Positions 1 through 12,700 of a stretch of 64,000 nt of DNA are shown here, piece after piece. Under the pieces are notes generated by a model, which saw only the letters and a program-made list of their open reading frames with translations, was not told the origin of the DNA and did not search any database. Source of the stretch: Prostheceraeus crozeri (Eukaryota; Platyhelminthes; Polycladida; Euryleptidae); the NCBI GenBank assembly GCA_907163375.1, contig CAJQUW010003420.1, positions 1-64,000 of the forward strand. Reading direction: 5' to 3'. The position numbers and the translations under genes were made by a program. Each line of letters starts with the position of its first letter. The stretch's first letter is position 1.

Positions 1-640
1 GGCATGAGAATCGATTGGGTCTCAACATAACTTGGGTGGTCCGTTTTTTATGATCAGCTCTGTGACTGTAAAAGGGAAATCCACCGTCGATCAGCTGTTT
101 ATTGTTAGGCAATTTCTGTAGAAATACTTGGAATGCAATTAGGACAGAAGACATCTAATCGTCGATTTCAAGAAAGCATACGATAGTATACAAAGACCAA
201 CCTTATGGAGCGCAACAAGAAATTCGGCAACGAATTTGCTTGCTACGAAGCAAGCAACTGTTGTCTGAGAGCTGGAGGCCAAGTCACAGACGCTTTTTTT
301 TGTTCTCTTCCGACTTGAAACAGTGATGCCCTCCGGCTCCAATATTGATCAATTTCGGCTGAAGTGGGTGATGAGACAAGTGAGAACTTCGGGTGGATTG
401 AATCTAGAAGACCTGAATTGTGACCGGTTGGCATATGTGGATGATGTCGATTTAATGGCCGAGAGCCTGGTAGTGCTGGATAGAAAGTAGGCGGATACGG
501 TGAGGCAAGAATTCTGCCAAATAAGTGGCCGGGACGACTGGATGGTTGTGGCGCAGAATCGAGTCGAATGGAACTGCAGTGGCAAATGGTCTGAATGGAC
601 TGAGGATCTCCGGACGTAGTGAGTATATTTGCAGAAAAGC
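1..640 (+). pseudogene. Non-LTR (LINE) reverse transcriptase remnant
   Basis: A decayed piece of the reverse transcriptase domain of a non-LTR retrotransposon. Two diagnostic motifs lie in the same reading frame: VDFKKAYDSI at 161-190 (the conserved aspartate strand of RT domain A) and LAYVDDVDLMAE at 428-463 (the YxDD catalytic loop). They are separated by stop codons and frame changes and by about 80 codons, somewhat less than the usual spacing, so an internal deletion is likely. The element probably starts before the window. The family (jockey, CR1 or RTE-like) cannot be decided. It is not functional. Confidence 0.8.
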
Positions 641-1219
641 GACAACTCAAAGACGTGTTTAATTTGATATAGAGTAAATAATTCTAAAATAAATACAAAG
701 TAGATATAAGCAAGGAAATGAAAACTAACTTATTTTAAGCACTTGCGACAACTCTAGTCATAATAAGATAACGTCATTAAGCAAAGGATGCTAAATAGTC
801 TTGCTTCAAAAGCTAAAAACATTCAATTCATATAGGGGGCCAGCTATGAAAGGAGATTAAGTGAAAATACTGAAATCGAGACATGCACAACTGGAAATTA
901 GCATAGATAAGGTAAATGAGTTGATTTTTGTTTTCTTTTATTCAATTCAATAGAAGGAATGTCTGTTTTGAATTCACAAAGAAGGTACTCGTGTGGTGTG
1001 TCAAGTACTTCTTGATTGATTCAAAATGAAATGACTGAAGTATCAAAGATTACATACTACACCTGACTTTCACTACCAGCATTTCAGATTTGCATTAAGC
1101 AAGTTAGTGAAGTTTCGACGAGCATTCATTAAATACGGCTCGCATCACTTTAAACACACTCGCCTAAGTTAGTGCGCCTGCAATAATTAAAATATGACGC
1201 TTTTTGCAAACACATTGAA
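641..1219. other. AT-rich intergenic DNA, nothing recognised
   Basis: No credible coding region, RNA gene or repeat structure seen on either strand. Confidence 0.5.
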
Positions 1220-1386
1220 AATAGAATAATTCAATATTGAGTTGCATTCTCAGTTGAAAAATGGAAACAGACCTAAATAGCTGCCATTTCATTCAATGTC
1301 AGGAATTATCAGAAGGCGTAATTTACATCTCAGATCTGTTTCCATTTTTCAACTGAGGATGCAATTCAATATTTAATTATTCTATT
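1220..1386. repeat. Foldback element, 54-bp arms
   Basis: The arms 1220-1273 and 1333-1386 are reverse complements with few mismatches (for example CAGTTGAAAAATGGAAACAG against CTGTTTCCATTTTTCAACTG), around a loop of about 60 bp. Size and structure fit a MITE-type non-autonomous element. A truncated relative with the left arm and part of the loop is at 36573-36682, which shows it is a dispersed family. Confidence 0.8.
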
Positions 1387-2599
1387 CATACCAACATTTC
1401 AGTCTACGAATTTATAGCAATCTCCTTTTCATAATTTGCATTTTGCAATTAAAGAACTCACAGTCTTACACACAACCCAAATGAAGATAATGACTGGAAC
1501 AGTCCTATAATATTAGATTAATTAATATTTTTGGGTAGGCTATATTGGAATGTCAATCACATGTAAATCTAATTAAATGATATGTGAGCGAAGTGTTCGA
1601 CTACTCATCGCTTCATTGGTTTCTCTGTTCTTGTTCAATTGTGCATATGTACTAGTATGGACCTAACATGAAACTATGCTGTACAGCCACATTGGTTCAT
1701 GCAAATACTTACTACACCTTTCATATTTTTCAGGAGCCTATTCACATTGGTGGATCGTCCAACTTCCCGAAATCTTCGGTATCGATTGATGGAATGGATA
1801 TTCGCACGAATGGTGCCGCCCAAGACCACAGCAATTTTTGCGATGGCTTTTCTAGTTTTCAATTTAAGTCACAGACCTTCGCAGGAAGAAACTTCGGAGT
1901 GCCTCTAGTGCTCTCTGAACACCAGAATGAATTTCAGTAAGAAATGCTCCGAGCATTATATGAGAACTCTGCACTTTATTTGACCCTCAATCAGGCGCAT
2001 TAATGGAAAATTTTCTTATTTTTTTATTGTTGCAAATAAATATGACATCAAGCTGATTTATAGCCGAATTAGTAATCTATGAACAACTTTTAAGATTGTG
2101 ACATATAATATGATTTTGGATGAGGGCCTAAAAAATGAATAATGTTTTCTACCCATAGTATAATAGCATGCAGAAATACTTGAAATTGCTTGAAATGCGC
2201 AATAATGACACAATGTAGTAGGCCTGTAACTTCTATCTTTCAAAGTAATTGTTGATTTATTGACTTTGACAACATGTACAGGGTGACCAGTTAAGGACGC
2301 CGGATTGAATTCAATAGCCATATCCACGATACTGAAGATATGTTATTAATTAAATGCCTGGAATATTTACAAAGGTATGTAACTTCATTTTGCATTGTCA
2401 ATTTGCTATGAATTTGATGCAGAAGTTGCATTGGGTGAGTTCCACTCATAATGGTAATAGAACACCTGGCACAGTCACACCACTTGCCATTTGTATTATT
2501 GGATAGAAAATCCCAGGGCATCTTTATGCCATCGGTCACAGCAGTTGCCCCCTTAGTACAAAGTTAAAAGAACCCTTACAAAGTTCAAGTTGCACAATA
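1387..2599. other. Intergenic DNA, nothing recognised
   Basis: Only short overlapping open frames without protein-like features; no repeat structure seen. Confidence 0.45.
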
Positions 2600-2877
2600 G
2601 TTTGAAACTTCCCAAGTAGCACAGCCCAGTGGGCCCCAATATGGGAAGATACCGTTTTGCCCAATGGCCCCGTGGGCTACCCGAATGGTAGCAGGTGCCG
2701 GCCAACATCAGGAAATGGCCGTTTTAATCCCACGTAATCCCATATGCACCGGCGTGTAAACGACGTTGGCCCAGCAAAAGTTGCCCAATGTTGCCACAAA
2801 ATACCCATCGTCAGCGCGCATGCATTTAACGTGCACGCAGCGGCTCCACACCGAGCCGACGCCGAAATGAGGTCCTA
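2600..2877. repeat. GC-rich TGGGCC/TTGCCCA-type repeat segment
   Basis: A sharp GC-rich island in AT-rich DNA. It is built from imperfect short motifs such as GTGGGC, TTGCCCAATG, GGGCCCCAAT and GTTGGCCCAG in both orientations. It abuts the foldback at 2878 and may belong to the same composite element. No coding potential is visible. Confidence 0.45.
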
Positions 2878-3217
2878 CCCATGAAGTGCCGACTCGGGTG
2901 CGTCAATCTTGCGATTTTCTTTCTGCAGTACCGCATTAGTTCCATTCCCGATTATCTATCTTGGCCGCAGCAACAATGCCGTGACACTAGTTATGGCGAT
3001 ACATATAATAGCTGCGCTACTGATGTACATACACATCCCCCGCCATTTTGAGCCAGAGAAACATGGATGTGTACATCAGTAGCGCAGCTATTATATGTAT
3101 CGCCATAACTAGTGTCACGGCATTGTTGCTGCGGCCAAGATAATCGGGAATGGAACTAATGCGGTACTGCAGAAAAGAAAATCGCAAGATTGACGCACTC
3201 GTGTCGCACTTCATGGG
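2878..3217. repeat. Near-perfect long inverted repeat (foldback)
   Basis: Two arms of about 150 bp (2878-3036 and 3067-3217) are reverse complements with only a handful of differences, around a spacer of about 30 bp. The match runs from CCCATGAAGTG at the outer edge to TGATGTACAT at the inner edge. High arm identity implies a recent or gene-converted structure. Short open frames across it are shadows of the palindrome. Confidence 0.88.
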
Positions 3218-4516
3218 ATAATCAAGCTGACTGCAATTCAAAACTCCCTTCCTGATTTAATCGGTTAAACTTACGAAGCGGTTAGATGTGCTGTTTGTGA
3301 GATAAAATACAATTCTGAAGTTCAAATGTGTATGTTCTCATCATAAAAAGGGGACTGAAACAATAGCATAATCACACAAGTATTAAAATCTGATACAGAA
3401 TTACATGATATGAGACTTGTCAAAATGAACACGCTGAATTTTATTTGGACATCTAACACAGAGATTCTAGAATAAATTATTTATACGTATATACAGCACT
3501 TATTAGAAATATCTGATAACCTAGTTTTCCAACAACCAACATAATCACTTAAAATGAAAGAAATAGCTAAATAGCTATGAGCATGACTGCAGTTGGCCAT
3601 CCTTTCTTACATTAGCATAAATAAATTGACACTGCCATCAGTGCTGCATCGGAGAAACTCGGAGGCTTTTGCAGAGAAAAGGATCAATTAGCCCTTCAAA
3701 GGCAATCCTCCATCTGAAAAATCCAACCTCTAGCAGGCAGAAAATTTCAAAATGCTAATAAGAACTAACTAACTATACCCAAAAACATCGATTCATTTCT
3801 ATAGGATATGACGGACAATTAGTAAGCATTTTAGCGTTTAGCTACTACAGTCTTGCTCAGCTACATTTATTATTTTTATTTGTTATTAAGTAGTTAGAAG
3901 AGAGCTATTCAATATTTCCATTAAGTACTGCATCTAACCATATCGCATGATGTCTAACAGAAAAGGATTGATTAGATTTGAATAAAAAAACCTTTACAAT
4001 AGCACGAATGTTGTGAAGAGTATTCAATCTCCTCTTGAAGTGGAGTTATGTACTAAAAGCCATCTATTTAAAAAAATTCATTTTAACAAGTCTTAGAATT
4101 ACCGGTAAAGAATACTGAAGCGTGGTAAGTAAAAAAATTACGGATGAACCGTTGAATTTTGAATGAACTAGAGGCTTGATATGAAATTGAAATTAAGTTC
4201 GAGCATATTATCAATGCCATTTAAGCAATGTCTAAGCAACAGCTTTAAGTAATACATTTCCCACTCATTACAAGACAAAATGAAATTGATGTGACTTTTT
4301 TACAGAAGCTGCAGTTTAAGAATACAGACGAATAACAGCTACGCGGTAATGATAGTAAATTCACGACAATGTCTCATCTGCAATTACAGGCAAGATAATT
4401 AATCTGGATACGAATCATAATTATCAAGCAACCTGGAAAAATCTGAAAGGCAGATAGTGATTATAATATTGGTAAATCTTGGTAATTTTTATTGATCTGG
4501 TAAAGAAAGATCTGAT
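3218..4516. other. Intergenic DNA, nothing recognised
   Basis: AT-rich, with no credible coding region. The motif GATGAACCGTTGAATTT at 4142-4158 recurs inverted at 5188-5204 and may be the outer edge of the foldback at 4517-5022. Confidence 0.45.
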
Positions 4517-5022
4517 ATCATTTTCCTTTATAGTTGAAATCAATGAAATATTATTATTCTTCAGTCTTTCTACCCACAAAAATCAATAAATTATGGCAAA
4601 ATATATTTCGTCGATCTGGTCTCATCAATTGAGATAGAAAGGAGTCCTAAGTAAAAATTTTGGAGATCAAGTGCTAAATCATTTGAAATCTCTGTACAAA
4701 ATTACAAACCATCAATGTCAATGTCGACATCTACCAAATATACATATACCAAAGTTCATTTACTGTTGTTGTACTGACAGAACTGCGACAATCAATGAGC
4801 TGTGGTATATGTGTATATTTGTTAGATATCGATATTGACAGTTTGTAATTTTGTAGGAATTTCGAATGATTTGGCATTTGATTTCCTGAATTTTTTCATA
4901 TGATTTCTTTCTATTTCAATTGATAAAGTCAGATCGGCGAAATATATGTTGACATAGTTTATTAATTTTTATACCCAGAAAGCTTAAAAATTCAGTAATT
5001 TCAACTAAAAAGAAAATGATTA
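4517..5022. repeat. Diverged foldback element
   Basis: The arms 4517-4754 and about 4800-5022 align in inverted orientation at roughly 80 percent, with small indels. Shared blocks include ATATATTTCG near the middle of each arm, the inverted pair TTGAAATC / GATTTCAA, and AAAATTACAAAC near the centre. It is older than the foldback at 2878. An outer 17-bp inverted pair (4142-4158, 5188-5204) suggests a parent element of about 1.06 kb. Confidence 0.72.
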
Positions 5023-5618
5023 ATGAAGATGAATTTCTTCATTTTCTGAGTCATGGGTACAGAGGTGATAATACCCGGAATATATTCTAAACAGGAAGCA
5101 TAAAGAACTAATCTCCGATAAAATTTGTCATAAAGCTTCATAGCCTCAATAAACATTTTCATAAAAATAAGTTGAATAAAACTTGAAATTCAACGGTTCA
5201 TCAGGTGATGTGATCAATGAAACTATAAAAAAGCTACTGGCGCGCGTAGCGCATCTATGAAAGTGAAAGTCAGAGAAGACCACTCAATAGTCCGAGTCCA
5301 CTTAGTCCGAGTCAGATAAATCACTGTGACTTAACTGAGCTTGGGCCTGCGCCTCCTTCATCTAAACTATGGTTGTCGCCGCCCACCTTTGCGGTCCCTT
5401 GTACCACGCAGATACCTGCTGGAGATTTCCTCAAAATTCTTGGAAGTTATCGTTGGAAACTGCTGTTTCTTCACAGAATCTGTAACGGAAATGGCACCAT
5501 TTTACACCCACATAGCTGCTCTGTCACTGAAATGGTGTCGTTTTCATATTTCAAGATAAAAGTTTGCAACATCCGGTGGATATGACGATCCCAGTTAATT
5601 AAAATTCATCGGAGATAA
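5023..5618. other. Intergenic DNA, nothing recognised
   Basis: No gene seen. It includes the possible outer inverted repeat of the preceding foldback (5188-5204) and two close copies of the motif TAGTCCGAGTC near 5290-5320. Confidence 0.4.
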
Positions 5619-5754
5619 TAGTCCGTTTCATAAAAAGTGGATCATCCTAAAATTTGACTAAATAAAACATAAGTATGATACAAAAAGCATTTTTCATGTT
5701 ATTTCATGTCCCTAATATATTTAAATGTCCTTGTATAATCTGATAAGCTATGAT

Positions 5755-6447
5755 ACAGTAACAGTTCTTAAGAAGCTAATATTTTGTGGCCCTACCCTTA
5801 TTGTCAATGACATTACCAATTCGTCTAGGCATTGATTCGATGACATCGTTGATTTTTGACTGATCTAACTTTCTCCACTCTCTTTTTAACAGTGACGCAA
5901 GTTGTGATACGCCATCTGTAGGTAGCAGTGAACGACGAACGTTACGTTTTAGAATACTCCATACATTTTCTATGGGATACAGATCAGGAGAACGAGCTGG
6001 CCAAGATAATGTCCTAAGCCCTAATTAAAACTTGCATAAGTTGACTCTACTACTCCTGTGACACGTAGCATTATCATCTATAAATAACCAAGTCGATGGA
6101 TCACCAAGTTGATCTGTCATTTGGCCAATTTTCATTCGTAAAACATTCACATAGCGTTCAGAATTCATGGTTCCTTTCTGCATGTGAAGTCTTCTACGAA
6201 TAGTGGACTTAGAAATAGACGAATCTAGTGCAGCCATCTCAGTTAACGAGAGACTTGGATCAACTTTAACAAATCTCAAAATGGATGTTTTGCGTGGACG
6301 GCCAGAGCCCTCTTTACGACAGAGCCGAAAATCATCATTATGCCATCGATGCACATTTGTGTAAAGGACATTTAGTCGCTTGCTTGTACCTCGCAAAGAA
6401 AACCCTGACACTTTGCCTTTTGTGAATGCGATCTCGTTATTGTTCAT
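5755..6447 (-). pseudogene. Tc1-A transposase, internally deleted
   Basis: Remnant of a DD34E Tc1 transposase on the minus strand. The N-terminal helix-turn-helix region, the GSGRPRK AT-hook-like motif and the second catalytic block (LFIDDNATCHRSS) are readable at 6025-6447. The 252-bp deletion removes the segment with the first catalytic Asp. A stop follows soon after the DDN block. The C-terminal third survives only out of frame towards 5755. It cannot encode a working transposase. Confidence 0.85.
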
Positions 6448-6601
6448 TTGTGCTTTGTATTGTTTTCAACCGGTAAGAGATAGATTTCTAGCTGAAAGCA
6501 ATCAGGAGTGCTGCCAACACCACCGCAACGAAGTCAGGAAGCTATGTAACATGAAGTCCAGTTAATCACATGTAGCAGTTACATTATTGTTGATGAATAA
6601 T

Positions 6602-6609
6602 GGTGCTAT
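6602..6609. repeat. Target site duplication, left copy (GGTGCTAT)
   Basis: Identical to 32630-32637. Tc1-B has this octamer once (51907-51914), which is the empty site. An 8-bp duplication is the signature of hAT and P superfamily integration. Confidence 0.92.
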
Positions 6610-6720
6610 CATAGAAATCCGATTAATATTATTGCGCGTTAGTTAGACTAGAATGGCCACAACAATATCGCAGAACACTACGCCGTGGTTAAGTCGTGAC
6701 TATAGCAACGGTACACTTAT
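6610..6720 (+). repeat. Left end of giant element: TIR and subterminal motifs
   Basis: The 15-bp TIR is at 6610-6624, CTAGAATGG at 6648-6656, GGTTAAG at 6687-6693, and CGGTACACTTATGA with TCA following at about 6699-6716. The last motif recurs in the same orientation near the right end (from about 32533). Such subterminal arrays are usual transposase-binding regions in hAT and P elements. Confidence 0.82.
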
Positions 6721-9719
6721 GACTCAGCACCAGTACATCAATGAAGTAGGTCACGTCCAAACACGTGGTTTTCAGCTGACAATCATTCGGCATCAGTGTT
6801 AACATGAATTCTTCGCTGATGCAATGGATTTTCTAGTGTGAAATAATCATCGTAAAGACAGCGTGAGGGATATTGCTATTACAAATCGCAAATGTGCATC
6901 GCAATATGACTTTGTGTGTTTACTACCACTATCACTGCTACGCGTGCATTTCTGTTGAATTGGATTGCGATCAAAGCGCCATTGCGATGGAAGTTTTTTC
7001 TTTATCTGCCGGATAACAGACTGTGAATGGAAAGTGATGCACCTACTATCCAAGGACGGAGAGAGCATGTAGAAGAAGTGTTCTGATTAACTTCAGCATT
7101 GTGTTTGCACGATTACAATTGCACTTCTTGCCCACCATCGATGTATTGGTCGCTTTTTCAATCAGAGAGTATTAGCTGATGAACAGGAGATATTAGACTT
7201 GCAGATAAATGCTGCTGTTTATGGTAAAAGTGGCAAAATAATTTTGATAAACAGCGACTCGAACTCTGGTACTTAGTCACAACAGCGACAAAACTGCAAC
7301 TTGACACATACACCAGAGGAACACGGCCTCTACTCGCAGCATGCTAAAATATAGAACATGAACAATTTTATGGGGACGGCAGTTTGCAGACGCAGAAGTA
7401 CTTTTGAGCCTGCTTTTCACAAGGCATCCTTCTCACAAATATTATCTCGGGTAAAGAGATGTATCTCATTCCTGCTTTATGATCAAATCATCAGTCAGAA
7501 AACAATTTTTGTGACATTATAGACATGCACTGCATACCGGGCGTAATGGTTACTACTTGGTCGAAGCTCTCGTGGCCATGGAGGCAATCAACCGGAAGCT
7601 GTCCTGAGAAAAGAACATGAAATTGATGCAGTCATACCCTCAATTAATATTTGACAATTAAAAATGCTAAACGAGCGAAGAAATCAATAAATTTGTGAGC
7701 GGCGGAAGTTTCAGCGTTGCAGAAACAGTAGCATTTAATATCTGGTCTTGGCGACCACGACGACGACTATATATTCAAAAAATATCTTTCTACCATTGAA
7801 ATATGACGTAAGTCATTGAGCCATAATAAACTACTGTCAATGCGTAGGCTACATTATAGTCCCAAAAGTATATCGGCATATTTCACGCTTCATTGATCGT
7901 TTTGCTCTGCAAATGAACGGATTATCAAAATTGCCTTTTGAATACATAGATTGAAGGGCTTAAAAATTTATTAACTTAGGCAAATTTATTCTCCTAGCGG
8001 CAGTACTGCATGGCATTGCACGCCAGAAATCCACCAATTATTTCCGATGTCTAATTTGAAATTAGAAATGTGAACGTATTTCATTTGCATCCGAGTAGAA
8101 TAAAATGTTCTCACAGGGCTGGCGAATTACAGGGAGGACCACAGCATATGGAGGGACCAAGTGAATGATTTTAAAACTCAATTTACTATTTTGCTTGTAA
8201 TCGACTTAACGAGTTGAGGTAGCTCATGACTCTGGATTATAATCTAGTGCTCAGATGATAGGCCTAAGTGTCGAAATACTCTCTTTCAAAAACACAAAAG
8301 ACAGAATTTTAGAGTACCGGATTGAATATTTTGTTTCTCACTTTTACGTCGTTTCTGTGCCCGTGTTGACCTCTATTGAGGCTATCGTAGTCTATTTTCG
8401 GACGTAAAGGAGCAGTGTTCAACTGCATGAATTGAAATGACGAGTTTTATTTAGCGCAGGCCTATAATCTAAGTATGCATTGGGATGCTAATTATCGCTT
8501 CTGCTGCTTGAGAACAAAGTTGCTTATTAGTTTTTTTCACTTTGAGTTTGTTTTCAGACAGTTTTGCAACAAATTTAGAGAAAGCGGATGGACAAATAGG
8601 CTAACTGGAGTTTAAAATGCAATTATAATGGTAATTAATTGATCACACTACAAATAATTAGATTGCCTCCAACAGAGTTGAGAATTACTTAAACATTTCA
8701 AAAAAGAAGAGATTGACATCTTTAGTCTTGGAGACTCGTAATATTTGAATTTTATTTCACTCGATTTTCTTTCCATTTAAATAGCCTATGACATCCTATA
8801 CCAATAGCACTTTTGTCTTTAATGATCGTCAATACTTCATGAAAAGATGAAGTCACAGATTTTATTTAAAAATGCTGTAAAATCGATTTAAAATTTTAAG
8901 TCTTACCATATAGTATATAATATATCTACTCCATGAGTCTTACTTTCATGTTCATAGCATTTTTTATTTAATGAACCTGCCGATCTTCTACGTGAGACTA
9001 ACGCAAATTTATAAACTCGAACTTACAATCTAGTACTTTGCGCAACGAATATTACTAACAAAGATGATAGGCTGCAAACATTCTTCAAAATTTTTCCACA
9101 AATGTTCACCGATTTTGCTTTTGTTGTCATTGAGATCATCCAATCTTATATTACAAAAAATGTCCATCCTACTATTTTTTTCTACAATCAAAAGGACAGA
9201 TCCTACAAAATTGAAAAGTCAAATATGTCAAGCGCAAAGTTTATTCGACATGAAATAATATGGCTACAAACTACCGATGTCTTCGAAGTTTGAAAAACAA
9301 TTAAATAACGATTTGTCCTTTCCTTCCGTAGTTGCTTGTACAGTTCCGGAAGAGTCGCACACCATGTTTGATTTCCAGATCTGACACGAAAATGCCACAA
9401 TCACATTCTGAAAAACACAAAATCTCTGGTTGACATTCAGGCAGAGGAGAAGAAAAGAGTCATTTTACAAACATGAAACACAAGTGTAAACAAAATGCAG
9501 AAAACAAAATATTATCAGTATGAGAAGCAAAGGATAAACGTAAATACACAAAAACACAAATGATACCAGTGTCAATTCATTAACAAAACTACGATAAAAT
9601 AAAAAGTCGTAAGTTTCAGCTATCTAACATCACGAAATTGACCGAGGAAAAATGAAGTAAAATGAAACGGTCTAAGTCGGCCGCCACACACGCATAATAG
9701 GACAGTATAAAAATGGTTC
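6721..9719. other. Non-coding interior of giant element
   Basis: No supported gene or RNA. Open frames are short, overlapping and lack protein-like composition. Confidence 0.5.
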
Positions 9720-12700
9720 CGTTTGAAAATCTATCCAGAATTAATTCATAACAGAAATGCAACCTTCATAGATCAACAAAATAAATTTCCACAACCGCAC
9801 AAACGACTCAGCATAGTCAAATCAATCAATACCGACTTCGTCAACATTTTTTCGAATACCTCACTACTCTTCAACCACTCAAATCAATCATCTATGTTTC
9901 GAAAATATCCTTAATTTACAAAAATAGAAATGCAACTTTCATACATCAACAAAACAAATCTCCAACACCATACCAACGACTCAGCATAGTCAAATCAATC
10001 AATACCGACTTTGTCAACATCTTTTCGAATACCTCACTACTCTTCAACTACTCAAATCAATCATCTATGTTTCGAAAATATCCTTAATTTACAAAAATAG
10101 AAATGCAACCTTCATACATCAACAAAACAAATTTCCACAACTGCACAAACGACTCAGCATAGTCAAATCAATCAATACCGACTTCGTCAACATCATTTCG
10201 AATACCTCGCTACTCGTCAACTACTCAAATTAATCATCTATGTTTCGAAAATATCCTTAATTTACAAAAATAGAAATGCAACCTTCATACATCAACAAAA
10301 CAAATTTCCACAACTGCACAAACGACTCAGCATAGTCAAATCAATCAATACCGACTTTGTCAACAGTTTTTCGAATACCTCACTGCTCTTCAACTACTCA
10401 AATCAATCATCTATGTTTCGAAAATATCCTTAATTTACAAAAATAGAAATGCAACCTTCATACATCAACAAAATAAATTTCCACAACCGCACAAACGACT
10501 CAGCATAGTCAAATCAATCAATACCGACTTTGTCAACATTTTTTCGAATACCTCACTACTCTTCAACTACTCAAATCAATCATCTATGTTTCGAAAATAT
10601 CCTTAATTTACAAAAATAGAAATGCAACCTTCATACATCAACAAAACAAATTTCCACAAACGCACAAACGACTCAGGATAGTCAAATCAATCAATACCGA
10701 CTTCGTCAACATCTTTTCGAATACCTCACTGCTCTTCAACTACTCAAATCAATCATCTATGTTTCGAAAATATCCTTAATTTACAAAAATAGAAATGCAA
10801 CCTTCATACATCAACAAAACAAATTTCCACAACTGCACAAACGACTCAGCGTAGTCAAATCAATCAATACCGACTTTGTCAACATTTTTTCGAATACCTC
10901 ACTACTCTTCAACTACTCAAATCAATCATCTATGTTTCGAAAATATCCTTAATTTACAAAAATAGAAATGCAACCTTCATACATCAACAAAACAAATTTC
11001 CACAAACGCACAAACGACTCAGCATAGTCAAATCAATCAATACCGACTTCGTCAACATCTTTTCGAATACCTCACTACTCTTCAACTACTCAAATCAATC
11101 ATCTATGTTTCGAAAATATCCTTAATTTACAAAAATAGAAATGCAACCTTCATACATCAACAAAACAAATTTCCACAACTGCACAAACGACTCAGCATAG
11201 TCAAATCAATCAATACCGACTTTGTCAACATTTTTTCGAATACCTCACTACTCTTCAACCACTCAAATCAATCATCTATGTTTCGAAAATATCCTTAATT
11301 TACAAAAATAGAAATGCAACTTTCATACATCAACAAAACAAATTTCCACAAACGCACAAACGACTCAGCATAGTCAAATCAATCAATACCGACTTTGTCA
11401 ACATCTTTTCGAATACCTCACTACTCTTCAACTACTCAAATCAATCATCTATGTTTCGAAAATATCCTTAATTTACAAAAATAGAAATGCAACCTTCATA
11501 CATCAACAAAACAAATTTCCACAACTGCACAAACGACTCAGCATAGTCAAATCAATCAATACCGACTTTGTCAACATTTTTTCGAATACCTCACTACTCT
11601 TCAACTACTCAAATCAATCATCTATGTTTCGAAAATATCCTTAATTTACAAAAATAGAAATGCAAACTTCATACATCAACAAAACAAATTTCCACAACTG
11701 CACAAACGACTCAGCATAGTCAAATCAATCAATACCGACTTCGTCAACATCTTTTCGAATACCTCACTACTCTTCAACTACTCAAATTAATCATCTATGT
11801 TTCGAAAATATCCTTAATTTACAAAAATAGAAATGCAACCTTCATACATCAACAACATACCAACGACTCAGCATAGTCAAATCAATCAATACCGATTTTG
11901 TCAACATTTTTTCGAATACCTCACTACTCTTCAACTACTCAAATCAATCATCTATGTTTCGAAAATATCCTTAATTTACAAAAATAGAAATGCAACCTTC
12001 ATACATCAACAAAACAAATTTCCACAACAGCACAAACGACTCAGCATAGTCAAATCAATCAATACCGACTTTGTCAACATCTTTTCGAATACCTCACTAC
12101 TCTTCAACTACTCAAATCAATCATCTATGTTTCGAAAATATCCTTAATTTACAAAAATAGAAATGCAACCTTCATACATCAACAAAACAAATTTCCACAA
12201 CTGCACAAACGACTCAGCATAGTCAAATCAATCAATACCGACTTTGTCAACATTTTTTCGAATACCTCACTACTCTTCAACCACTCAAATCAATCATCTA
12301 TGTTTCGAAAATATCCTTAATTTACAAAAATAGAAATGCAACCTTCATACATCAACAAAACAAATTTCCACAACTGCACAAACGACTCAGCATAGTCAAA
12401 TCAATCAATACCGACTTTGTCAACATCTTTTCGAATACCTCACTACTCTTCAACTACTCAAATCAATCATCTATGTTTCGAAAATATCCTTAATTTACAA
12501 AAATAGAAATGCAACCTTCATACATCAACAAAACAAATTTCCACAACTGCACAAACGACTCAGCATAGTCAAATCAATCAATACCGATTTTGTCAACATT
12601 TTTTCGAATACCTCACTACTCTTCAACTACTCAAATCAATCATCTATGTTTCGAAAATATCCTTAATTTACAAAAATAGAAATGCAAACTTCATACATCA

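Larger units (their letters stand above)
5619..6609 (-). mobile_element. Tc1-A, first part of a split Tc1-like transposon
   Basis: Aligns colinearly with Tc1-B (50624-51914) at high identity, from the terminal repeat (GTCCGTTTCATAAAAAG) inwards. Four deletions relative to Tc1-B (252, 18, 16 and 15 bp) and one 1-bp insertion explain the 300-bp length difference exactly. The copy stops at ...GGTGCTAT (6602-6609). The rest of the element resumes at 32630, so the two halves are one Tc1 interrupted by the 26-kb element. Confidence 0.93.

Noticed and set aside
3017-3241. 74-codon minus-strand frame
   Set aside because: It spans the near-perfect palindrome 2878-3217, has no protein features, and is a structural by-product.
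11833-12147. 104-codon open frame in the satellite (and 9723-9914)
   Set aside because: Produced by reading through repeats; the long frame exists only because of a 16-bp deletion in one monomer.
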